From: Strongylocentrotus purpuratus
Lineage: Eukaryota; Echinodermata; Echinoidea; Camarodonta; Strongylocentrotidae
DNA length: 64,000 nucleotides
Direction: 5' to 3'
Assembly: GCF_000002235.5 (NCBI RefSeq)
Contig: NW_022145599.1
Coordinates: 5,775,781 to 5,839,780, forward strand
The position numbers were made by a program, and so were the translations under genes. A model generated the notes under the pieces. It did not search any database and had not been told where the DNA came from. It worked only from the letters and a program-made list of their open reading frames with translations. Numbering within the stretch: position 1 is the stretch's first letter; every line of letters starts with the position of its first letter. Positions 48,788-60,736 of this stretch are shown here, one piece after another.

Positions 48788-51700
48788 ATAAGAGAGAGAG
48801 AGAGAGTGATTAAGAAAGAGAGAGACACACAGTTAAAATTTTAGTGAACATGTTGTTTAAAAGTTTAAACAACTTTGGATTAACGGGCGACCTGATCTAA
48901 GAGTTGTTTAAAATGTTAAGCAACTCGAGATGTTTAAAGTTTAAACACTTAGTTGATGAACATTTTGAACAACTTGTTTAAAATCACAATTTAAACAACC
49001 GGTGTTGTTTAAAGACGGTTGTTTAAAACGGAGCTGTTGTTCAGTGGGGGTTGTTTACACCAACTGGGTTGTTGAAAGAAAGTTGTTTAAAACGGAGCTG
49101 TTGTTCAGTGGGGCTTGTTTACACCAACTGGGTTGTTTAAAGAAAGTTGTTTAAAAAGGAGCTGTTGTTCAGACCAAATGGGTTGTTTAAAGAAAGTTGT
49201 ATAAAAAGGAGCCGTTGTTAAATAATAATGATACTATTGGATTCTTATATAGCGCACGTACCGACCTTGCAAGGTCCTCAAGGCGCTCCAACATTACCCG
49301 GCTATGCTAGGCTGCCATAGGACATTAGTGCCGCGGCGTGACTCGAACCGTGGACTTTGTGATCGACAGTCCGGCGACGTTTCCACTCATCCACGACACC
49401 TCTACAGCTTGGTCGGACATGATGTGAAACAAAGCTTTTAGCCAACGCGCACTTTACTGGCACGTGACACATGACGTCATATGTAAACAACACTGTCTAA
49501 AAGCTCTCGTGTAGTAAATATAGCAGTCATTAAATTTTAAACAGCGAATGTTTAACAAAATTACTTTCGTTTCGAGCAACATTGTTTACAATTTGTTCAA
49601 CTGTTGTTTAAGATAGTGTACAACTGTAAGTGAACATCACTTTTTTAAGCAGCGTTTTTACTGTGCAGAGAGTAAGAGAAAGAGTAAGATAGAGAGACAG
49701 AGAGTAAGAAAGAGAGAGAGAGAGAAGGAGCAGTTCATTTGAAGCCAAACTTTCAAACTCTTGTGATCATAGTCATGATTATATTATATAGAGATATCGA
49801 CTGCTTTGAGTAGACTGGCTGTTTTATAGGCTCTCGAGAACGTGCACATCCTGCCATGAACCCGAGGCGCGCCTGGGTGGGCGGCGCGCCGTGCACGTTC
49901 TCGAGAGCCAACAGCCAGACCTCGAATATAAAAGCAGTCAATATGTCTTTTATATGCTGAATTGAAACAAAAATCTACCAAGAATTCTTACCTTTTCCTT
50001 TTATTGAGTAAGGATTGGTTTAAACATCACGGAAAATCTGAGACATTGTCTATTAATCTTCGCTGGAAAAATTACTGAAAGATTCAATCATTTGGGAATC
50101 GCAGACAAAAAGCACTGTATGGTGTCCGCGCTCATACAAAGACAATTTTAACACGTAAACCAATGGGGATCGCAGTATGAGGGCACTTTTCAAAAGACTA
50201 TTGACTGATAGGCGGATTCGAGGGCATTTTTTAAAAGACTATTGACTGGTAGGCGGGGCATGGCTAAAAATCACGACTCCAATTTCGACCAATCAGATGG
50301 CTAGATTTCTAAAATGAGGTATATAAATATAATATTGACTGCTATAACGAGAGGCATAGTATAGTATTAATGACTGCTTTGAGAGAAATAGTTGTTTTAT
50401 TACGCTCAAGGGAAGGTTAGAATTGTGCTATTCCCCGAGGCTTGCCGAGGGGAATAGCCCAATTGTAACCTTCCCGAGAGCGTATGAAAACAACTATTTC
50501 TCGAATATTAAAGCAGTCATTAATACTTTTATATGCCGAAAAAAAATAGACTAAAAAATAAAAAATAAAAAATACTTTTTTTTTGGTCCAAGATGAGATT
50601 CGAACTCTTGCGTACAAAAGGTGATGTATCTAAAGTCAGCGCCTCAGACCTCTCGGCCATCGCGCGTTATTAACATGCATGGCAGTTTTGTACTATATAT
50701 ACATTAAAATGGATTGAAACCGGCTTTGCGTGTGATGAATGCTTCGCAAAAGCTCCATGAAACGGACCCTTCTTTTACTTTTGCAATGCATATTGGCACG
50801 AACTTAGATCAAGATCTATCGGCAGATGTTGTTTTTTTGTTTTTGAGAGTTAATTTTCGTCTTCATGTCAACAATGCAAGATAAAATTGTCGGTAAGATC
50901 GATCGAGATTCAATTGTATTGAAATTGCCGACCAATTATTCGCACACGTATGGTATCCTCCATCGCTCAAACCATTTTTTAACATGTAAACCTATGGGGT
51001 AACCATGGAGACTGACCTATTTTTTTAATAACCATGGTTATTAAAAATATTGAAATGTTTTATGCATGGTTACCGGGAATTTTACAGGAACAGTTGAAGT
51101 TTATGAATGCAATTCGACCAATCAGATGGCTGGATTTCTTAAGTGAGGTATATAACTGTTTCTATGGGCTTCTTTACGTGCATGGCTAAAACCACGACTC
51201 CAATTTCGACCAATCAGATCAGATGACTAGATTTATTCAACATACTAAAGAAAGGTATATAAAACATGATACTCCTCACTTTTACAAGTAATGACTGACA
51301 CTTTATAATGAGTATGGCAGGTAGGAAATTAAGTCAGTTTAATGATCCATCCTTCCATGACTTTGAAATGCAAACAAAATAATACCCGTATTGAAACGTG
51401 ATACCACAAAATGAAGCACTTTCTATGAATAGAACTTGAACTCCCTGTTTGCTATTACCTCCAGGCAGGAAATACACGCAGAACTAATCAAATTGTATTG
51501 AGGTAGATTTAAGTTGCTCTACCTGAAAAATGTGTCTTCTTTGGTTTCTAAAGTGACATTAACTCTGTAGCATTTTACAATGAGTTTTAATGTAAAGGTA
51601 GATGAAAATCGTCTGACCTGAAACATACATTGTTACAGAATAAAAGAATATCTATCTTTACTTGTTCAACATTCATTAGAAAGCGTCATGTGATCAACTT

Positions 51701-54700
51701 ATCGTAGAGGAGAATGCACAATATTCGCGGAGGTCATACCTCATAAACATGATAAAGCCCTTATGTCCGTTACACGGTCACACATTCGGCGATCCATCAG
51801 TAACCCTGGTAACAGCTATCCATACCTGGGTTGGGGACGGTGAATACAGAATAATAACTATCCACATTTATACTGCATGGGCTGAGATTTCAACTATGAA
51901 GGAGGGGGTGGACTTCTATTGCGAAGGAGGGGAGTAAGCGATTAGAGAAATATAGGAGGGGTTTTAACCTGTGCATCAAACCAACCATCCTTTGTGTGTG
52001 TGTGTGTGTGGGGGGGGGGGGGGGTCACTTGAGCCCCTAAAGCCGCTACCTATTACCACGGTGCCGACAGGTGGAATTTGGCAGTTTCCCTCTTTTTTTT
52101 CTTCTTTTTTTTTTTACAAAGGCATCATTACTGGATGTTATCTAGTATAGGATTTCCCGGCCAAATTCGCGAGTTTGTCATTCAAATTAATTTGTCTTGC
52201 GTTCAAATTCGACGGTTTTAGTGCAGGCAGGTATATCTCGGGTTCATATTCCCTTTTCTAGTTTTCAAATCTATGGAATTTTCGTTAGAATCTCCGTATG
52301 TTTCATTCAAATTAATGAACAATGTCCTTCTTTCACTATTTGGTCATTCGATTTGGCGCAACACGATTTTCTGGCAACGCGACGGTGTAATTCTAGCATT
52401 CTAATTCATATTTTGTAGCATTTAAATTAGCACTTTGTGCACTTAAATTGATGGTCAATATATACATTTCTCGTTTATTACACACTTTTTATAGCTCATT
52501 CTTTTTCTTTCAAGATTGGTTTTTTCATGTGTATTTCATCATATTTCATTTTCTTGCATTTATACACGTATACATATTAGATTTATCTGATATTCATCAG
52601 CATTTAAGTTTGATTGTTAAGAAGAAAAAAACGACTTGCATCTACGGACCTGATGGTCTCAATATATTTGTTAATGTTCATGTAAGGAAGTTGTTTGTCT
52701 TATGTTTCATCATAAATTTATCATAATTTCATCATAATTTCATTATGGAAGAAGGGTACAATATTTTGACTGGGGTAGGGACTAGAGTCAACAATTTGAA
52801 CATGATTTATTATATATTTAGCCATGTCTTTAGCCATCGATCTGCTGGCGGGCAAGTAAACTATGAAACTCTTTAAGAAAAACAGAGGGTGTGCTGGGTA
52901 TAAGAGACGATGTGAATTACTTTTGTAAAATTCCGAGTCTGTAGTAAAAAGGGGCGGTTGAGGGTACCCCCACCTTTCCCGGGTATATTAACATGTCCGT
53001 GCAGAAATGCCATATCCCTTGATTTCGCCCTTCTTTACTTTATGTCTGACAACACCCATCTGCATTGTCCTGAAAATGAAAAAATGGAATAAATGAAACA
53101 GCTTAGACCCCAATGGCAAATCATGCATTTTAACTGCATTATTTAAAAACTGTAAAAGTTTGTTGCAATTCTTCCCCCTAACATTCCTAACTTGAATAAA
53201 AATATTACGAATACGAATGACAGGTGTTAATTTGAATGATAAAAATTACGCTTCGACAAGTGAATATTAATTTGAATGCTAGTTGAGAATGACAGATCTA
53301 TGAAACCTTTCGACCCAAATCCTAAATTAAATACAAAAACTGGAAAATTGAATGATAATTGGCATAGCAAAGCCGATCTGCGCTAACTTAAATGCAAAGT
53401 AAATGAATTCGAATGACAAACACGCGAATTTGGCCGGGAAATCCTATACTAAAACTTATGTAATACCCGTCTTTATAACTTATGTCTTCTTTATCTTCTC
53501 CAACTTCCAGTCCACGCTGGCTGCATTAATGGTACTGGTGAAGATTACCGTGGCTATGGAAAACACACCGAGTCGGGCTATCTTTGTTTGAATTGGGACA
53601 CCGTGACAGACACCACTTTCTATCCTCGATCAGGTAGAAAAGCGAATGAAATTAACACCCTCTCAAGGATTACTAATTTTATTATTATCTTTGATATAAT
53701 TTGTATATATCCGTTCATTTTTATTGATCTAGTCTTCGAAGACATCTGATACAGATTCTTTATGTATTTCCATTTCTTACACATAATAGGCCCACTCTCT
53801 TTCTTTCAGGTAACAAATACCATCATTCACCTTGTTGCTAATTGGGCTTTCTTTCTTTTATACATGAAACTAGGGTTGGATAAGAATTTTTGCCGCAACC
53901 CAGACGGACGGGATAGGCCATGGTGTTATTACCAGAGTCCAGAGAGCAGCGAAATCCTGTCAGATTTCTGTCAGATAGACGAGTGTAAGTACATGTCGTC
54001 TGTATCCTTTCACTGAGAGGACCTCATATACCAGAGTTGAATATATTTATACCGGATATTGCGGTATTTTTTTTATAGACGTCTGTGCTTGCGCGTGGTT
54101 CTCACTATATCTACTTTAATATCCCCTGTCTCTTTAATGTCTATCTGCCAATCCAAGTCTAAATTGCATGAACGGCTTTCAGTAATAAATAAGCTGCAGG
54201 GTTTCATTTCATATTGTTACCGCCATGTACAATCCTACAAGGGCCTGGCTTTGTTGTCATTTATGTGAATTGAAAAGAAATAGGCTTTGCAAAAAAAAGT
54301 CAAATATATCATATTTCGATTATGTTATAGCAACTTGATATGATCGATATTGTGGAGCCTGTCAGTATACCGTATCCATGGTTTCCCTGGTACCCCATAC
54401 AGTATGAACTGTTTTTTAAACTTGATGAAGTATTTAGAAGGGGGAAAAATCTATTTGAATATTTCCCCTGAAGTAGGTCTTTAAAACTAATACTGTATGA
54501 ATATTTAAATGAATGATTAATGACGAAAGAATAATTTTATGATATTTCACAATTATTGTTCTAGGCATGAGGGTATCGGGAGCGTTTTGAGAGAGCTATA
54601 GAGACTATGAATATGACGGACAAAGAAAGAGGACAAAATATACAGTTCCTCATTCTACCCTCATCAATTGCTGTGGTAGACAAAGGAACATCCCTTCACT

Positions 54701-57700
54701 GCTAAAATTTCGTCGCTGTTTTCACGAAGTGAAAAAAAATTGCATTCACTTTGCGTTACGATTTTCCTCGCTACCGTCACTTCGTGAAAACAAGGACGTA
54801 TTATGTAAAAATGAGGAGAACAGGTGTCACATGTATATTCACCTGTTCTGCAGATTTTTACATAATAGCAGTGAAGGGATGTTCCTTTGTCTACCACAGC
54901 AATTATTGAGGGTAGGATGAGGAACTGTATATTTTACTCCTCTTTCTTTGTCCGTCATATTCATAGTGAGATGATGCTTTGTCTGCATCAGGCTCAAGCC
55001 TAACAGAGATCTTCTTAACGCAACAATAACAGTGGTGACTTTGCTCAATATATGATTAACAAAAGCTCATTTCACGGTTCCTTGCGATGTTGCAGACCAA
55101 TTCTAAATTATGTCAAGTCATAATCTTCTCGTTGAATGCAATGATTTTGCAGGTACAACTGACGCGCTCTCAAACTTTCACCAGACGATCTTCACGCGTT
55201 TCATATCTTACGATGATCGCGTCATAGAAGACGCCAATATGACGTCAGAGGAGTGCGCCCTCCAGTGCCTCCATGAGGAATCGTTCTCGTGTCTTTCTTT
55301 CAAGTTTCGGGATGTGCATACTTACAACGACCGGAAATGTACCTTATCATCCCAGAGCGTATACACTCTAGACCTAGCCAGAAATTTGACCAACCCTGAC
55401 CTTTATTCGCTGGATAATGACATGTTCACGCGAATAGATAAAAGTAAGTATATATATTATATACAATGTATCATTTATTCCATTTATTTTACATTAGAAT
55501 CCTGTCCTACAAAAATTTGATATCAACGGCAACTATGTATATGAGATAGGAGACTGCAAACTTGCGTTTATTTGGATCAATCGCAACTCTTTGTAAGACG
55601 GGGCCCAGGGATAGAGAACTAGAATTGAGCCCCAGATAATTATATGCATTTATGAATAAATACAGAAAGGGAGGGGGATGCTTCCTACATGTAGGTCTGC
55701 TTTATGAAAATAAGAATGTATTGAAAGGCTCAAAGCCTCGGTCACGAATGCCATTACAAACTGCTACGAACGCCGTTCGAACGATTTTCAGACAATGGAA
55801 ATTCGGGAAGACAATGGAAAAACAGGGAGATTCGTACGAAATTATCGTTCGTACGAACCATTGTGACCGTAGCATTACTTACCGAAGTAGTGTTGAAAAG
55901 TGTTTAAGAATATAAAAAAATAATGCAATTAGGATATAGCACTTTTCTCTTTCGCCATGTGTAATATCCGCCTGTGTATACGCATGGTACTCACTGTGTC
56001 TACTTATTCCTTGTCACTTTTATCTCTATCTGCTAATCCATGTTATCTTTCACCCCCTTCGTATTCAGTCCCAAATTCGTAATGTCTCCCTTTTTCTCAT
56101 TTACAGTATGTGATGCTTTCAAACCAGATTACGTGCAGCTTAAAGCCGGTAAGTAAACACATAATAGATCTAGGTATGTTTTAATATATTATATCAAGTT
56201 CTTCTGATTTTAAAAATAAAACACTTGACGTCTCTCATTACGACTTATTGTATACCAGTTTCTAGGCGTAGAAAGTGTTTTTTCTTTCTTTCGCTCGTGG
56301 TATTTACTGGACAGGTGTTTGTGAAATTGAGTAAAGACTTTAATGTGAAGAGGAGAAAATATGTCAGAAATTCACACTCATTCATACTTCACCCCTGACC
56401 TGAAGTCGTTTGTGTGATCATTATTTTTGAAATTTTGAAAATGGTAAATAAAATAATATGAATCTGAGTCTGGGGCTAGGCTGCCTAGATGTACATGTTG
56501 TATTTAAAAGGAAACCTATGATCTGTGATGCACTTCCCATGTTTTTAGCCACGAGAAGTAGGAACTTTTTCTTGTCATTCAAACCTTGTTGTAGCCTTCA
56601 CCAATCTTTTTTTAGCCATACAAGTCAAATGCCTTTGTAAATTAACAGGGCATGTTCTTTTTATGTGGAACACGCACAAAAGATTAAGGAAGGAACTTTC
56701 AAATGCCGATACGACTTTAATGAATGAAAATAACTGGGTAAAATCCAATTTGTCCCTGTTTAAACCAAAAAACATAAATAGTCACGAAGTCATTTCTAAA
56801 GAATGTGATATATCATGGAGTGATACAGATTTTGCTTTTCGGTACCTACTCCCTAGACTATATCGATAAAAATATTTTTGATAAACCTTCATAATTTTCT
56901 TTTGTCCGTATCAGATTGTCCGTTGCCTCTAGATACCTTGCTGAATAATGGAAGAATTAATGCAAGCTTCTCTGCATCCAGTTATATGGACGGTTACGAA
57001 CCAGATCAAACCGGTCTCGAAAGCACCAAATCCTGGATTCCCATTACTAACACGGCCGGAGAATGGTGGCAGGTATTGATGAAAAGCAGTTGTTCAGTGT
57101 ATTAATGTATCATTCGAACGATGTGGCATTCTTTTTTTTCCTTTTTTTTGGGGGGGGGGGGGGGGTGATACGCATCGAACCAATATCCAAAATGATTTTT
57201 TAAAAGGCTAAAATTAAAAACAGCAACGAAGTATGACACTTTAAAGAAAGGATTATGGTTTGGAACTCCATTCACGGCCTTGTAAAATGCAACAAAATTT
57301 TACGTCTTCCTAGCTGTGGTAGTATAATGACACGTTCTATCATAACCCTTATGGAACAATCACAGTGTAACCACATAGTGAAACAAACTGCATAGTGTAA
57401 CACAATGGTACACAGCGTGCTACCACATGTGGGCCAGACGTGATTTTGGGACATGTGGTAATGCTGTGATGTACTATGTGGTGTCAATTACATAGTCTAC
57501 CACACTGCACGCCACACTGTGGTACCACGGTGTGGTGCGCACCACATAGTACACCACAGCGTTACCACATATCCCAAAATCACATGTGGCCCACACTGTA
57601 ATAGTACGCTCTGGGACCAAACACATGAATAGGGACTTTTAGATTCGCACGAAGACAATGGGGATTGCTACGATCGACGTCCTTTTAATGCACTGCCTTG

Positions 57701-60691
57701 AATGGACGTCACACGTATCAGTCCACGCAAATCTAAAAGCCCCTATTACCACATAGTCTACCATACTGTGGCACATACTACATAATCTGAAACTGTGGCA
57801 TCCACCAGATAGTCTACCACACCCTTCAGATGATAAAAATAATTAGTAATTTACGCTATAAGTAGCAATTGTACTTATTAATTTTGCCAATGGCAACAGT
57901 GAACACAGTATCACCGGTTCGTCTGCAATTTCCAATGTAAAGGCATTAGTAAAAAGTAGACTTGTTTGTTTCAATGTGTCTCATAAATTCTCATATACTT
58001 GTATTTTATTGAATATATTTTATTTCATAGTAAATATTTCTCTAATTCATGTTTAATTACATGTAATTTATACAAACTAGTTAAATATCCTAATAATTGG
58101 CAATTTATATTTTGTTGTACTTTCAAAATGAATCGCATATAACTAATTCATCAGTAATTAAGAAATATGCTTTAAATTCAGATAAACTGTATAAAAACAT
58201 AGATCTGCACGCACCATATATTCATTATGCAAATTGACTGGCGTCAACTGGTTCAACTGGAGATATGCCAACAGTCAGGTATCAACTGGTTCAACTGGAA
58301 ATAAGCCTACATACTATGTGGATATTACCTTGTGGTAAACCACATGATCCGAAAATCTCACACTGACAATATACTGGGAACACAGAGTTCACACATAGTG
58401 ATTTATATCACATTGTGGTAAGTATGAGGCACACTGTTTTAAATATGTACGACTATGTGGAAGACCACATGATCTGAAACCCCACACTGTGACAATACTG
58501 TGATCACAGAGTTTTAACATAGTGAAATACATACCACACTGTGGTAAATATGAGTCACTCTGTGTTAAATATGTACGACTATGTGGAAGACCACATGATC
58601 TGAAACCCCACACTGTGACAATACTGTGATCACAGAGTTTTAACATAGTGAAATACATACCACACTGTGGTAAATATGCGTCGCTCTGTGTTAAATATGT
58701 ACGAATATGTGGTTAACCTCATGATTTGAACCAACACTGTGACAATACTGTGATCACAGAGTTTACACATAGTTCAGCACATACCACACTGTGATGAATA
58801 TGTGTCACTCTGTGTTAAATATGTACGACTATGTGGTAAACCACGTGATTTGAACCACACACTGTGACAATAATGTGATCACAGAGTTTATACATAGTTC
58901 AGTACATACCACACTGTGATAAATATGTGTCACTCTGTGTTAAATATGTACGACTATGTAGTAAACCACGTGATTTGAACCACACACTGTGACAATACTA
59001 TGATCATATAGTTCAGTACATACCACACTGTGATAAATATGTGTCACTCTGTGTTAAATATGTACGACTATGTGGTAAACCACATGATTTTAACCACACA
59101 CTGTAACAATAATGTGATCACAGAGTTAACACATAGTTCAATACATATACCACTGTGGAAAATATGTGATACTCAGTGTTTAGTATGTCAGTTTATCTGG
59201 ATATTATGTGTTAAACCACATGGTCTGAAACTCCACACTGTGACAACAATGTGAACACATAATCTCCACACAGTTTACACATAGTTGACTATGTAAACAT
59301 ATTGTAGCAACACTGTGATTGTTCCATAAGATAGTTATATGGGAAAAAGCCGTTTCCTTTGTCATAATATTACAATTCTATGTAGCCTTTTGCACTGTAA
59401 TATTAAGACATATTCATTCTATAAATGTTTGCGAATATTGATGAGTTATTTGCAAATACTTTGTAAATTATAACGTCACTAGTATCATTATCGTTTTAGA
59501 TAGTAGCTGTACTATTATAATCATTTTGGTTGGTTGGGATGTTCATCTTTCTTTCCAATGATTGCACAGCCAAAACGATTTCATAATCGAATTCTGATAG
59601 TTTGATTTCCATTTTAAATTAATTCATTTTGGATTTCGATTATATTCTAGGTGTGTTACAGCGAGCGCGTCCGCATCACTGGTCTCGTTACCCGTGGCAA
59701 CAAGAAGATGGTGGATGGAGAGGGATGCTGGGTTAACTCATTTAAAGTGGACTACAGCTTAGACGGGGAGTATTGGTGGAATCTTGTCAATTATGAAATA
59801 GACGCAAGTCATTTTTCATTATTTCAGTTTCATATAAAAAAAAAAGTCATTAAATGGGACTGGCAGAAGGATTTGAAGAGATGGACACTTTCTAGCAATC
59901 AAGCTATTCGCTTAAGCATTTTTCATTGTCAATTCGCTGTCATGACGTTGTTGGCAAAGGAGAAAAAATAATTGTGAATTCATCAAATATGAAATACTCA
60001 TAAAGATCAGTTTTACAAGGCAACATGCAGCACGCACCTCAAACAAGAGTCATGAGCCTGTGCCTACTTCATCCATTAACTGGATCTGAACAAATAAGCT
60101 CAGCATCCGTCTAATTCTAACCCAGACAATCATACTTTACCACATTGTCCCTTTGCTGAATACACAGAGCCTTTGGACTGATAAGCATCGAGTAAAGTCG
60201 TTTCATACGAAATTTTGTAGAAGTCATGTTCCTGTTCAAACACTGTACATATACTTTAATTCGTTTTGTCATAATCAGAGATCCTGTGTAATATTCCTAA
60301 TAAGGCATGATGCGGTATCATAAAGTTCAATGGATTCAGAACTGATATATGGATTTATTTTAACCCAAGAAGTATAAAGTAAATCATTAGTTTATCAAAC
60401 TATTACTCGTCTAATTCCTTTTTCCCCTCATTCAACAATAATTGTTTTCATTCTCCTTTGTCATCTTGCACATTTTCATCCTCCTTTCTTTTTCTATTTC
60501 TAATGATTTTCATTTCAGGAATTGTTTGCCAACGCGGAAGCCACATGCAGCACGACGATCTTCCTCCCTACACCTATCCGTGCGAGATGTCTACGAATAC
60601 TACCCAAGACCTGGCAAAACAAGATATGTCTCTCTGTCGGGATCATCGGCTGTCTAGACAATGGTACGGGTATCTAATGAACGAGAGAGAA

Positions 60692-60736
<45 letters not shown>

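Larger units (their letters stand above)
48034..53510. other. Intron 3 of the kringle gene, about 5.5 kb
   Basis: Packed with the repeats and elements listed separately: (GA)n tracts, the 838-bp element, the hairpin/CCAAT units and the 1305-bp TA element. The segments 51.3-52.1 kb hold nothing I recognise except a GT/G-run at about 51,998-52,024. Confidence 0.5.
57348..59330. mobile_element. 1.98-kb TIR element with internal satellite in kringle-gene intron 8
   Basis: CTTATGGAACAATCACAGTG at the left and its perfect inverse CACTGTGATTGTTCCATAAG at the right. The interior is saturated with CACACTGTG, ACCACATAG and GATCACAGAG palindromic words. No transposase frame was found. Confidence 0.8.

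Noticed and set aside
50586-50666. Functional tRNA-Leu gene on the minus strand
   Set aside because: Acceptor and anticodon stems fail to pair; kept only as a pseudogene or SINE head.
56458-56869. Open frames in kringle-gene intron 7
   Set aside because: No recognisable family, no suitable splice signals, and interrupted by stops.
57348-59330. CRISPR-like array of regular repeats
   Set aside because: Units are about 125 bp with no unique spacers, inside an animal intron and bounded by terminal inverted repeats.
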